Assembly: GCF_003732225.1 (NCBI RefSeq)
Contig: NZ_MOBJ01000034.1
Span: forward strand, 496,001 to 560,000
Direction of reading: 5' to 3'
Length of the DNA: 64,000 nucleotides
Source of the DNA: Pseudomonas brassicacearum
GTDB taxonomy: Bacteria; Pseudomonadota; Gammaproteobacteria; Pseudomonadales; Pseudomonadaceae
The notes beneath the pieces are model-generated. The model was not told where the DNA came from and ran no database searches. It saw only the letters and a list, made by a program, of their open reading frames with translations. This document shows positions 52,265 to 61,368 of the stretch, piece by piece. Within the stretch, counting starts at the first letter, position 1, and each line of letters starts with the position of its first letter. Made by a program: the position numbers and the translations under genes.

Positions 52265-53770
52265 GTGACCACTCCACCTATCCTCAAAGCACCGCAATCT
52301 CTGTGGGAGCGAGCTTGCTCGCGATGGGATCAGCGCGGTCTGTCTGATGCACCGAGCCGCCTGCATCGCGAGCAAGCTCGCTCCCACAGGGGTTTAGCGT
52401 TCTGCTCGTTGGCGTTGGCGGTGAGCCTCAGCGGTTGCGCAGGCCTGCCTGACCAGCGTCTGGCCAATGAAGCCCTGAAGCGTGGCGACACCACGCTCGC
52501 GCAGCAGAACTACAAACAACTGGCCGACCTGGGTTACAGCGAAGCACAGGTCGGTCTGGCCGATATTCAGGTGGAAAGCCGCGACCCGGCGCAGATCAAA
52601 GCCGCCGAAGCGACCTACCGTGCCGCCGCCGATACCTCGCCGCGAGCGCAAGCGCGCCTGGGTCGTCTGCTGGTGGCCAAACCGGGCTCGACCGAAGCCG
52701 AGCAACACGAGGCCGAAGGTCTGCTGAAGAAAGCCTTTGCCAATGGCGAAGGCAACACGCTGATCCCGTTGGCCATGCTGTACCTGCAATATCCCCACAG
52801 TTTCCCGAACGTCAACGCCCAGCAGCAGATCAGCCAATGGCGCGCCGCTCGCTATCCGGAAGCCGGTCTGGCGCAAGTGCTGCTGTATCGCACGCAAGGT
52901 ACTTACGACCAGCATCTGGATGACGTCGAACGCATCTGCAAAGCCTCGCTGAACACCACCGACATCTGCTATGTCGAGTTGGCCACGGTCTATCAGAAAC
53001 GTGCCCAACCGGAACAGCAGGCCCAACTGCTCAAGCAACTGCACGCCGGCTACAGTGTCGGCAAAGTGTCCGCCCAACGCATGGACAGCGTGGCCCGCGT
53101 GCTCGGCGATGCCAGCCTTGGCAAACCGGACGAAAAAACCGCGCAAGCCATGCTGGAGCAGATCGCTCCTGGCTACCCGGCGTCCTGGGTCAGCCTGGCG
53201 CAGTTGCTCTACGACTTCCCCGAGTTGGGTGACGTCGACAAGATGATGGAATACCTGAACAACGGCCGCGCCGCCGATCAGCCGCGCGCCGAACTGTTGC
53301 TGGGCAAGCTCTACTACGAAGGCAAGTGGGTGCCGGCGGACGCCAAGGTCGCCGAACAACACTTCCAGAAAGCCGTGGGCAAGGAAGTCGCCGCCGATTA
53401 CTACCTCGGCCAGATCTACCGTCGTGGCTATCTGGGCAAGGTCTATTCGCAAAAAGCCCTGGACCACTTGCTGACCGCTGCGCGCAACGGCCAGAACAGC
53501 GCCGACTTCGCCATCGCCCAGTTGTTTTCCCAAGGCAAGGGCACCAAGCCCAACCCGCTCAACGCCTATGTCTTCAGCCAGTTGGCCAAGACACAAAACA
53601 CCCCGCAAGCCACTGAGCTGGCGCAAACACTCGAAACCCAATTGCCGCCTGCGCAGCTGGCCGAGGCCCAACGCCTGTTGAAACAGGAACAGGCCGTACG
53701 CGGCACCGTGAGCCACAGCACGCTGCAAGTTGAGGCCCTGCAAGAAAAAGACGGCGAGGAATCCCTATGA
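52265..53770 (+). CDS. algK: Alginate outer-membrane lipoprotein AlgK, with REP-encoded leader extension
   Basis: AlgK is a TPR/Sel1-repeat periplasmic lipoprotein that scaffolds the AlgE-AlgX-AlgK secretion complex. From GCAGLPDQRLANEALKRGD to the end the protein is normal. The leader is not: from the GTG at 52265 (eight bases after GGAGG; an ATG at 52259 is too close to it) residues 13-42 are encoded by an intact REP doublet. The hydrophobic core and lipobox (GLAFCSLALAVSLSGC, Cys at about residue 57) follow. Deleting the 87 bases leaves a 28-residue classical leader, TTPPILKAPQSRGLAF... . Whether the long form is exported is untested. Confidence 0.93.
   Translation: MTTPPILKAPQSLWERACSRWDQRGLSDAPSRLHREQARSHRGLAFCSLALAVSLSGCAGLPDQRLANEALKRGDTTLAQQNYKQLADLGYSEAQVGLADIQVESRDPAQIKAAEATYRAAADTSPRAQARLGRLLVAKPGSTEAEQHEAEGLLKKAFANGEGNTLIPLAMLYLQYPHSFPNVNAQQQISQWRAARYPEAGLAQVLLYRTQGTYDQHLDDVERICKASLNTTDICYVELATVYQKRAQPEQQAQLLKQLHAGYSVGKVSAQRMDSVARVLGDASLGKPDEKTAQAMLEQIAPGYPASWVSLAQLLYDFPELGDVDKMMEYLNNGRAADQPRAELLLGKLYYEGKWVPADAKVAEQHFQKAVGKEVAADYYLGQIYRRGYLGKVYSQKALDHLLTAARNGQNSADFAIAQLFSQGKGTKPNPLNAYVFSQLAKTQNTPQATELAQTLETQLPPAQLAEAQRLLKQEQAVRGTVSHSTLQVEALQEKDGEESL
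52302..52388. repeat. REP doublet, family 1, inside the algK coding sequence
   Basis: Copies at 52302-52325 and 52365-52388. Length 87 bases, exactly 29 codons, and open in the algK frame, so no stop or shift results. Translated residues include LWERACSRWDQRG. Confidence 0.93.
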
Positions 53771-55455
53771 AGCTCAATCCATTCATGACGGCCGGCATCG
53801 CCATGCGCACCGTAGCAGCTGCCGAAGGCTGCGTTCGGCCGCGAAGCGGTCGCAAATCAGGCGACCGTTATCCATCTGAAAGACCGCATGCTCAGGTATT
53901 ACGCCTGCTGCGCAGTCGAACGCAGGCTTCGCCAGCTGCTACGTCCGTGTTGGGCCTGGAGCCGTTCAAATTATCAAAACTGGGTATCGGCCTGACCTTC
54001 GCCCTGTTGTGGTCCTGCCCGACATTGGCCGCGATGACCGACACCAAGAACTACGGCCTGGAAGTGAAAGTCACTGGCCAGTCCGAAGACGACAGCGACC
54101 TTGGCACCAAGCCCGGCGGCGACGTCAACGGTGTGGGCCTGGACCTGCGGCCGTGGGTTTACGGTGAAAGCGGCAGCTGGAGTGCCTACGCCATGGGTCA
54201 GGCCGTGACCGCGACCGACATCATCGAAACCGACACCTTGCAGTCCGATACGCAAGGCGCCCAGAGCAGCGGCAACAACGGCCGCCAAAGCAAGAAAAAC
54301 TACCTGGCGATGCGTGAGTTCTGGATCGGTTACAGCGGCCTCACACCCTACCCCGGCGAGCAACTGAAGCTCGGTCGCCAACGCCTGCGCAACGACGACG
54401 GTCAATGGCGCGACACCAACATCGAAGCGTTGAACTGGACCTTCGACACCACCCTGCTGCGGGCCAACGTCGGCGTCGCCGAACGCTTCAGCGAATACCG
54501 CACCGACCTCACCGAGCTCGCGCCCAAGGACAAGGATCGTCTGCATGTGTTCGGCGATATCGCGACCCAATGGACGCCCGGCCAGTGGGTCGGCCTGCGC
54601 GCTCATCATACCCACGACGACGGCAAACTCGACTACCCGACACCCGGCGAAGCGCCCGACTCACTCGCCAAGAAACAGAACGGCGACCTGAGCTGGCTCG
54701 GTGTCGAAGCCAACAGCGACGCCTACAGCTTGAAAAACAGAAACACGGTCAATTACTGGGCCAGCGTCACCGGAATGAGCGGCAACCGCGACACCGTCAA
54801 CCCGTTGAACGCCGACGGCAGCCGCCCGATCGACGCCTCGAAAAATGGCGACGTCAGCGGCTGGGCTACGGACCTTGGCGTGCGTCTGCGCCTCGATCCG
54901 CAATGGCAAGTCGGTGCGGCCTACGCCCGTGCCAGCGCTGACTACGAGCAAAACGGTTTGCAAAGCAACCGCTCGAACTACACCGGTACGCGCTCGCGGG
55001 TTCACCGTTTCGGCGAGGCCTTCCGTGGCGAAATGAACAACATGCAAAGCGCCAGCCTGTTCGGTTCCTGGATGCTGCAAGACGATTACGACGCCAGCCT
55101 GGTCTACCACAAGTTCTGGCGCGTCGACGGCAACAAGCCGGTCGGCAGCAACGGCATTAATGCGGTGGAAAACAACTCGGTTAACAACAGCTCTGACGAC
55201 ATCACCGGCGCGCTGCTGTCCAGCACCTCGTTGCCACTGGTAGACGGCAAGACCGACCTAGGCCAGGAAATGGATCTGGTGGTCACCAAGTACTTCAAGC
55301 AAGGCCTGTTGCCGGCCGGCCTGAGTCAGTCGATCGACGAACCTTCGGCGCTGGTGCGCTTTCGTGGCGGTGTGTTCAAGCCGGGCGATGCCTACGGCAA
55401 ACAGGTCGACTCGTACATGCACCGTGCGTTCATCGACGTGATCTGGCGCTTCTGA
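53767..55455 (+). CDS. algE: Alginate export porin AlgE, with REP-encoded leader extension
   Basis: AlgE is the 18-strand outer-membrane channel for alginate. From AMTDTKNYGLEVKVTGQ to the C-terminal Phe (FIDVIWRF) the barrel is normal. The start ATG overlaps the algK stop and follows GAGGAA, so it is real. Residues about 16-59 are encoded by a REP-like element, and the hydrophobic core (KLGIGLTFALLWSCPTLAA) only comes at residues 71-89, giving an ~89-residue leader against the usual ~32. Taking out 132 bases leaves a frame-preserving 45-residue leader. Internal starts (GTG, TTG near 53947) lack ribosome binding sites. Confidence 0.93.
   Translation: MKLNPFMTAGIAMRTVAAAEGCVRPRSGRKSGDRYPSERPHAQVLRLLRSRTQASPAATSVLGLEPFKLSKLGIGLTFALLWSCPTLAAMTDTKNYGLEVKVTGQSEDDSDLGTKPGGDVNGVGLDLRPWVYGESGSWSAYAMGQAVTATDIIETDTLQSDTQGAQSSGNNGRQSKKNYLAMREFWIGYSGLTPYPGEQLKLGRQRLRNDDGQWRDTNIEALNWTFDTTLLRANVGVAERFSEYRTDLTELAPKDKDRLHVFGDIATQWTPGQWVGLRAHHTHDDGKLDYPTPGEAPDSLAKKQNGDLSWLGVEANSDAYSLKNRNTVNYWASVTGMSGNRDTVNPLNADGSRPIDASKNGDVSGWATDLGVRLRLDPQWQVGAAYARASADYEQNGLQSNRSNYTGTRSRVHRFGEAFRGEMNNMQSASLFGSWMLQDDYDASLVYHKFWRVDGNKPVGSNGINAVENNSVNNSSDDITGALLSSTSLPLVDGKTDLGQEMDLVVTKYFKQGLLPAGLSQSIDEPSALVRFRGGVFKPGDAYGKQVDSYMHRAFIDVIWRF
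53811..53943. repeat. REP doublet, family 3, inside the algE coding sequence
   Basis: Inverted ends CGTAGCAGCTGCCGAAGG... (from 53811) and ...CTTCGCCAGCTGCTACG (to 53943) enclose about 80 bases with internal short inverted parts. The ends match the GTAGCAGCTG-type REP family of Pseudomonas, different from the element in algK. It is open in the algE frame. Confidence 0.85.
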
Positions 55456-55481
55456 TGCGAGCCGCCAAGGGAGTGCCCCAG

Positions 55482-57074
55482 ATGAACAACCCAGCGTTCA
55501 AAGGCTCGCTCAGCCTGCTGGTCGGCGCGATGCTGCTGACAAGCTCAGCGGTGTTCGCCAGCGTTGAGCCGGCAGCTCCTGCCCCAAAAGGGCAGCAAGC
55601 GACCGTGGCCAAAGGACTGCAACAGGCCAAGACCTACACCGTCAGCAGCGCGCCGACCGCATCACTGGAACTGGCCGCACCGAAACTGCCCGACCTGTCC
55701 GGCTACACCGCGCAAGCCGTCGCGGCGAAGATCGTGCGCAGCAAGGCCGGCAAAGTCAGCGTGCGCCGGATGATGCAGGAAGACGCCTTGAAGGACTTCA
55801 TCGGCGGCGATAACAAGATGGCTGAATGGGTGGTGCGTCAACACGGCATTCCTCAGGCGATCTTCATCGACGACGGTTACGTCAACCTCAAGGACCTGAT
55901 CCAGAAGCTGCCCAAGCAATACTTCAGCGAGACCTCGCCCGGCGTATTCCTCGCCAGGCTGCCAATCGTGGTCGGGCAAAAAGGCATCCTCGAAATCGAC
56001 CAACAGACCCAGGAGTTGCGCCTGTCCGAAGAGGCCGGTTCGTTCCTGATCAACGACGGTCAGTTGTTTGTGCGTGACAGCAAAATCACCGGCTGGCGCG
56101 AGAAGGACAACGGCCCGGCGACCTTTCGCTCGCCCAAGGATTTCCGCCCGTTCCTGCTGGCCTGGGGCGGCACGCAGACCTACATCGTCAACAGTAAGCT
56201 GGCCAGTTTCGGTTACTCCAACAGTAAGTCCTACGGGGTGAGTATTTCCCAGTACACGCCGAACATGGCCAAGGTGCTCAAACGCCCGGAACCGACCGGC
56301 TGGATCATCGGTTCCGAGTTCTCGGACATGTGGTACGGCTTCTACTGCTATGAAACCCGCGACTTTGTGGTCAAGGGCAACACCTACCGCGACAACATCG
56401 TCTACGGTATCGACCCCCACGACCGTTCCCACGGGCTGATCATCGCCGACAACACGGTTCATGGAACGAAGAAGAAGCACGGCATCATCATTTCCCGCGA
56501 AGTGAACGACAGCTTCATCTTCAACAACCGCAGTTACGACAACCACCTTTCGGGGCTGGTGATCGACCGTAACAGCGTCAACAACCTGATCGCCTACAAC
56601 GAGATTTACCGCAACCACACCGACGGCATCACCCTCTACGAGAGTGCCGACAACCTGTTGTGGGGCAACAAGGTGATCAGCAACCAGCGCCACGGCATCC
56701 GCATTCGTAACAGCGTGAACATTCGCCTCTACGAAAACGTCGCCATGAACAACGGCCTGACCGGGGTCTACGGGCACATCAAGGACCTGAGCGACACCGA
56801 CCGCGACATCAAGCTCGACCCCTTCGATGCCGAAGTGTCGCTGATCGTCGTCGGTGGCGAACTGGCGGCCAATGGCAGCGGACCGTTGTCCATCGACTCG
56901 CCATTGAGCGTCGAGTTGTACCGGGTGTCGATGCTCGCCCCGACCAAATCCAGTGGCATCAGCTTCTCGGGAATCCTTGGCGAACGCCAGGATGAAATCC
57001 TCGACCTGCTAGTGCGCCAACAGAAAGCCGTGCTGATCGACCCCGTCGAACGCCAGACCGAAATGCGCGACTGA
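55482..57074 (+). CDS. algG: Mannuronan C5-epimerase AlgG
   Basis: AlgG epimerises D-mannuronate to L-guluronate in the periplasm. The ~530-residue protein has a signal peptide (LTSSAVFAS), a beta-helix with the catalytic DPHD motif (YGIDPHDRSHG) and repeated turns (for example NTYRDNIVYG, NRSYDNHLSG). GGGAG stands eight bases before the ATG at 55482. An ATG at 55455, one base overlapping the algE stop, would add nine residues. Confidence 0.95.
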   Translation: MNNPAFKGSLSLLVGAMLLTSSAVFASVEPAAPAPKGQQATVAKGLQQAKTYTVSSAPTASLELAAPKLPDLSGYTAQAVAAKIVRSKAGKVSVRRMMQEDALKDFIGGDNKMAEWVVRQHGIPQAIFIDDGYVNLKDLIQKLPKQYFSETSPGVFLARLPIVVGQKGILEIDQQTQELRLSEEAGSFLINDGQLFVRDSKITGWREKDNGPATFRSPKDFRPFLLAWGGTQTYIVNSKLASFGYSNSKSYGVSISQYTPNMAKVLKRPEPTGWIIGSEFSDMWYGFYCYETRDFVVKGNTYRDNIVYGIDPHDRSHGLIIADNTVHGTKKKHGIIISREVNDSFIFNNRSYDNHLSGLVIDRNSVNNLIAYNEIYRNHTDGITLYESADNLLWGNKVISNQRHGIRIRNSVNIRLYENVAMNNGLTGVYGHIKDLSDTDRDIKLDPFDAEVSLIVVGGELAANGSGPLSIDSPLSVELYRVSMLAPTKSSGISFSGILGERQDEILDLLVRQQKAVLIDPVERQTEMRD

Positions 57075-57085
57075 GGATGACTTTC

Positions 57086-58534
57086 ATGAAGCCACATTTG
57101 ATCAAACTGTTCAGCCTCGCAGGCCTGGCTGCCGCGATGTCTGCCGCCAGCGGCGGAGCGAGTGCAGACGACGCCAAGGCGCCGAATTTTAGCGCCGAGC
57201 CGTGCTGCAACCTGTGCCCGGAAGCCCATGACGCGAAGAATTACACTACGCGTTATCAGCAAAACTTCACCACCCTGGTGCAAGCGCAAGGCGACTGGTT
57301 GTTCCGCACCCAGGAAGACCTGCGCACCGAGTTCAACACCACGCCCGAGGGCTATCGCCGGCTCAAGCAACTGCACGACGCCTTCAAGAGCAAAGGTGTC
57401 GAACTGGTGGTGGTGTATCAGCCGACCCGTGGTCTGGTGAACCGCAACAAGCTCAACCCGCAAGAGAAAGCCGCGTTCGATTACGACAAGGCGCTGAAAA
57501 ATTACCAGAGCATGCTCGGGCGTTTCGCCGAGATGGGTTACGTAGTTCCAGACCTGTCGCCGCTGACCAACGAATCGCTGCCAGACACGCTGCCGGCCCA
57601 CGATTTCTACTTCCGTGGCGACCAACATTGGACGCCTTACGGCGCCCAGCGCACGGCGAAAATCGTCGCCGAAAAGGTCAGGCAACTCCCGGCCTTCGCC
57701 GGTATTCCCAAGCGCGAATTCGAGACCAAAAGGTCCGGGCGCATGGGCAAGACCGGCACCCTGCACAACATGGCCGGGCAACTCTGCGGCACCAGTTACG
57801 CGATCCAGTACATGGACCAGTTCACCACCGAGCCTAAAGGCGAAGCGGCAGACGGCGACCTGTTCGGCGATTCCGGCAACCCGGAAATCACCCTGGTCGG
57901 CACCAGCCACAGTGGCAAGAACTACAACTTCGCCGGGTTCCTCGAAGAGGCCATTGGCGCCGACATTCTCAACGTCGCCTTCCCTGGCGGTGGTCTGGAG
58001 GGTTCGATGTTGCAGTACCTGGGCAGTGACGACTTCCAGAAGAAGCCGCCGAAAATCCTCATCTGGGAATTCTCGCCGCTCTATCGCCTCGACCAGCAAA
58101 CCATCTACCGCCAGATGATGGCGCTGCTCGATAACGGTTGCGAAGGCAAAGAGGCGCAGATGTCCGGCAGCAGCACGCTCAAGCCGGGTAAAAACGAGTT
58201 GATGGTCAACAGCAAGAACATCGACCTGCGCAACAGCGGTCATCAGGTCGACATCCGTTTCGCCGATCCATCGGTGAAAACCCTGCAAGCCACCCTCTGG
58301 TACATGAACGGTCGCCACGAGGACATCAAGATCGACAAACCACACACCTCCGACACCGACGGGCGTTTCGCCTTTGAATTGCGCACCGATGAAGACTGGG
58401 CCACGCAGAACCTGCTGGCCGTCGAAATCCAGGGCCCGGAAGCGGGTGCTGCGCCACAAAAAGTCGAAGCGAAAATCTGCAAACGCAACGTATTCCCAGG
58501 CGCTGAGCAACGTACCGCTCAGGTCGGGCAATGA
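57086..58534 (+). CDS. algX: Alginate O-acetyltransferase AlgX
   Basis: AlgX attaches acetyl groups to alginate in the periplasm and binds the polymer. The 482-residue protein has a signal peptide (LAAAMSAASGGASA), an SGNH-like domain with the DxHW motif in GDQHWTPYG and the catalytic Ser in VGTSHSGKN, and a C-terminal carbohydrate-binding module. GAGG is nine bases before the Met at 57086; ATG 57077 is an alternative. Confidence 0.94.
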   Translation: MKPHLIKLFSLAGLAAAMSAASGGASADDAKAPNFSAEPCCNLCPEAHDAKNYTTRYQQNFTTLVQAQGDWLFRTQEDLRTEFNTTPEGYRRLKQLHDAFKSKGVELVVVYQPTRGLVNRNKLNPQEKAAFDYDKALKNYQSMLGRFAEMGYVVPDLSPLTNESLPDTLPAHDFYFRGDQHWTPYGAQRTAKIVAEKVRQLPAFAGIPKREFETKRSGRMGKTGTLHNMAGQLCGTSYAIQYMDQFTTEPKGEAADGDLFGDSGNPEITLVGTSHSGKNYNFAGFLEEAIGADILNVAFPGGGLEGSMLQYLGSDDFQKKPPKILIWEFSPLYRLDQQTIYRQMMALLDNGCEGKEAQMSGSSTLKPGKNELMVNSKNIDLRNSGHQVDIRFADPSVKTLQATLWYMNGRHEDIKIDKPHTSDTDGRFAFELRTDEDWATQNLLAVEIQGPEAGAAPQKVEAKICKRNVFPGAEQRTAQVGQ

Positions 58535-58542
58535 GGTCTGTC

Positions 58543-59667
58543 ATGCGAAATTCGAAACTGAAAACCCTGCTTGCACCCACGCTCTTGAGCCTGGCGATGT
58601 TCGCCGGGGCGACCCAGGCCGCCGCGCCGCTGCGCCCGCCGCAGGGTTATTTTGCACCTGTGGATAAGTTCAAGACTGGTGACGGCAGCGAAGGCTGCGA
58701 TGCAATGCCGACGCCGTACACCGGCGCCCTGCAATTTCGCAGCAAATACGAAGGCTCCGACAAGGCGCGGTCGACCCTGAACGTCGCGTCGGAAAAAGCC
58801 TTTCGCGACACCACGTCTGACATCACCACACTCGAACGCGGTACCAGCAAACGGGTGATGCAGTTCATGCGCGACGGTCGTCCGGAACAACTGGAGTGCA
58901 CGCTCAACTGGCTCACCGCCTGGGCCAAGGCCGACGCACTGATGTCCAGGGACTTCAACCACACCGGCAAGTCGATGCGCAAATGGGCGCTGGGCAGTAT
59001 GGCCTCGGCCTATATCCGCCTGAAGTTCTCCGACTCCCATCCGCTGGCGACGCATCAGCAGGAAGCCCAAGTGATCGAGGCCTGGTTCAGCAAGATGGCC
59101 GATCAGGTGGTCAGCGACTGGGACAACCTGCCGCTCGAGCAAACCAACAACCATTCGTACTGGGCCGCCTGGTCGGTGATGGCGACGTCGGTCGCAACCA
59201 ACCGCCGCGACCTGTTCGACTGGGCCGTGAAGGAATACAAGCTCGGCGCCAATCAGGTCGACGCTCAGGGCTTCTTGCCCAACGAACTCAAGCGTCAGCA
59301 ACGGGCGCTGGCCTATCACAACTATGCCCTGCCACCGCTGGCGATGATCGCCAGTTTCGCTCAGGCCAACGGTGTGGACCTGCGTCAGGAAAACAACGGC
59401 GCGCTGAAACGCCTCGCTGACCGGGTGCTCGCGGGAGTGAAAGACCCGCAAACGTTCGAGCAGAAGAATGGCAAGGAACAGGACATGACCGACCTGAAAG
59501 TCGACTCGAAATTTGCCTGGCTCGAACCCTTCTGCACGCTCTACACCTGCCCGGCGGATGTGCTGGAACGCAAGCATGCAATGCAGCCGTTCAAGAGCTT
59601 TCGGCTCGGGGGCGACCTGACCAAGGTCTACGACCCGTCGCACGAAAAGGGCAACAAAGGTTCCTAG
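58543..59667 (+). CDS. algL: Alginate lyase AlgL
   Basis: A periplasmic polysaccharide lyase (PL5) that cleaves alginate by beta-elimination and clears polymer from the periplasm. The 374-residue protein has a signal peptide ending TQAAA and the signature NNHSYWAAW, and VKEYKLGANQVDAQGFLPNEL with the catalytic region. The start at 58543 follows GAGG; an ATG at 58531 overlaps the algX stop. Confidence 0.95.
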   Translation: MRNSKLKTLLAPTLLSLAMFAGATQAAAPLRPPQGYFAPVDKFKTGDGSEGCDAMPTPYTGALQFRSKYEGSDKARSTLNVASEKAFRDTTSDITTLERGTSKRVMQFMRDGRPEQLECTLNWLTAWAKADALMSRDFNHTGKSMRKWALGSMASAYIRLKFSDSHPLATHQQEAQVIEAWFSKMADQVVSDWDNLPLEQTNNHSYWAAWSVMATSVATNRRDLFDWAVKEYKLGANQVDAQGFLPNELKRQQRALAYHNYALPPLAMIASFAQANGVDLRQENNGALKRLADRVLAGVKDPQTFEQKNGKEQDMTDLKVDSKFAWLEPFCTLYTCPADVLERKHAMQPFKSFRLGGDLTKVYDPSHEKGNKGS

Positions 59668-59685
59668 GGCCAAACACAAAACCCC

Positions 59686-59775
59686 TGTGGGAGCGAGCTT
59701 GCTCGCGATTGCGGTCTGACATTCAACATCGATGTCGACTGACACTCAGTCATCGCGAGCAAGCTCGCTCCCACA
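59686..59775. repeat. REP doublet, family 1, between algL and algI
   Basis: Copies at 59686-59709 and 59752-59775, 42 bases apart, 19 bases after the algL stop. Confidence 0.92.
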
Positions 59776-59807
59776 GGGTCAGTGCAAGACTTGAGTTGAG
59801 TGATATG

Positions 59808-59847
59808 CCCCCGGATTTCACGGGGGGTTTGGGGGGGCCGTTGGCCC
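59808..59847 (+). promoter_or_regulatory. Two G-rich hairpins before algI
   Basis: CCCCCG/CGGGGG (59808-59826) is followed by a GTTTGGGGGGG run and a GGGCC/GGCCC stem (59835-59847). This could slow or partly end transcription before algI, whose AAGGAGA site begins at 59864. Confidence 0.45.
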
Positions 59848-59878
59848 TTGACTGTTGGTTAAACAAGGAGAGATCAGG

Positions 59879-61357
59879 ATGGTGTTTTCATCCAATGTGT
59901 TCCTGTTTTTGTTCTTGCCGATCTTTCTCGGCTTGTACTACTTGAGCGGGCAACGCTATCGCAACCTGCTGCTACTGATCGCCAGCTATGTGTTTTATGC
60001 CTGGTGGCGCGTGGACTTCCTGGCGCTGTTCGCCGGCGTCACGTTGTGGAACTACTGGATCGGCCTGAAAGTCGGTGCCGCCGGTGTACGCACCCAACCG
60101 GCCCAGCGCTGGCTGCTGCTCGGCGTGGCGGTGGACCTGTGCATCCTCGGCTACTTCAAGTACGCCAACTTCGGCGTCGACAGCATCAACGCGATCATGA
60201 GCTCCATGGGCCTGTCGCCGTTCATCCTGACCCACGTGCTGTTGCCGATCGGTATCTCGTTCTACATCTTCGAGTCCATCAGCTACATCATCGACGTCTA
60301 CCGTGGCGACACCCCGGCGACCCGTAACCTGATTGACTTCGCGGCGTTCGTGGCGATCTTCCCGCACCTGATTGCCGGCCCCGTGCTGCGCTTTCGCGAC
60401 CTGGCCGATCAGTTCAACAACCGCACCCACACCCTCGACAAATTCTCCGAGGGCGCGACGCGGTTCATGCAGGGTTTCATCAAGAAGGTGTTCATCGCCG
60501 ACACCCTGGCAGTGGTCGCCGACCATTGCTTCGCCCTGCAAAACCCGACCACCGGCGATGCCTGGCTCGGCGCGCTGGCGTATACCGCGCAGCTGTATTT
60601 CGACTTCTCCGGCTACAGCGACATGGCCATCGGCCTGGGCTTGATGATGGGTTTCCGCTTCATGGAAAACTTCAAGCAGCCGTACATCAGCCAGTCGATC
60701 ACCGAGTTCTGGCGCCGCTGGCATATCAGCCTTTCGACCTGGCTGCGTGACTACCTCTACATCACCTTGGGCGGTAACCGCAAAGGCACGCTGATCACCT
60801 ACCGCAACCTGTTCCTGACCATGCTGCTCGGTGGCCTGTGGCACGGCGCCAACATTACCTACATCGTCTGGGGCACCTGGCACGGCATGTGGCTGGCGAT
60901 TGAAAAAGCCATCGGCCTGAACACCTCGCCACGCAGTTTCAACCCGATCCGCTGGGCGCTGACCTTCCTGCTGGTGGTGATGGGCTGGGTGATTTTCCGC
61001 GCAGAAAATCTGCACGTTGCCGGCCGCATGTACGGCGCGATGTTCAGCTTCAGCGAGTGGTCGCTGTCGGAACTCAACCGCGCCAGCCTCACCGGTCTGC
61101 AAGTCGCGACCCTGGTGGTGGCCTACGCCACGCTGGCGTTCTTCGGCCTGCGGGACTTTTACCGCAATCGGCCTGCGGTTCGGATCGACGCCACGGTGAA
61201 TAACCCTGCCGGCGGCGACGCCCAGGTGTTGGCGGCCAGTTGGGTTGCGGACTGGCCGCGTTATGCCATGCGTGCACTGGTGCTACTGCTGTTCATCGCT
61301 TCGATCCTGAAACTCTCGGCGCAAAGCTTTTCGCCGTTCCTTTACTTCCAGTTCTGA
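59879..61357 (+). CDS. algI: Alginate O-acetylation membrane protein AlgI
   Basis: A 492-residue MBOAT acyltransferase that brings acetyl groups across the inner membrane. Multiple membrane segments are predicted; conserved motifs include FWRRWHISLSTWLRDYLYI and the His-containing GGLWHGANITYIVWG. The start at 59879 follows AAGGAGAGATCAGG. Confidence 0.95.
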   Translation: MVFSSNVFLFLFLPIFLGLYYLSGQRYRNLLLLIASYVFYAWWRVDFLALFAGVTLWNYWIGLKVGAAGVRTQPAQRWLLLGVAVDLCILGYFKYANFGVDSINAIMSSMGLSPFILTHVLLPIGISFYIFESISYIIDVYRGDTPATRNLIDFAAFVAIFPHLIAGPVLRFRDLADQFNNRTHTLDKFSEGATRFMQGFIKKVFIADTLAVVADHCFALQNPTTGDAWLGALAYTAQLYFDFSGYSDMAIGLGLMMGFRFMENFKQPYISQSITEFWRRWHISLSTWLRDYLYITLGGNRKGTLITYRNLFLTMLLGGLWHGANITYIVWGTWHGMWLAIEKAIGLNTSPRSFNPIRWALTFLLVVMGWVIFRAENLHVAGRMYGAMFSFSEWSLSELNRASLTGLQVATLVVAYATLAFFGLRDFYRNRPAVRIDATVNNPAGGDAQVLAASWVADWPRYAMRALVLLLFIASILKLSAQSFSPFLYFQF

Positions 61358-61368
61358 GGGATCTGACC

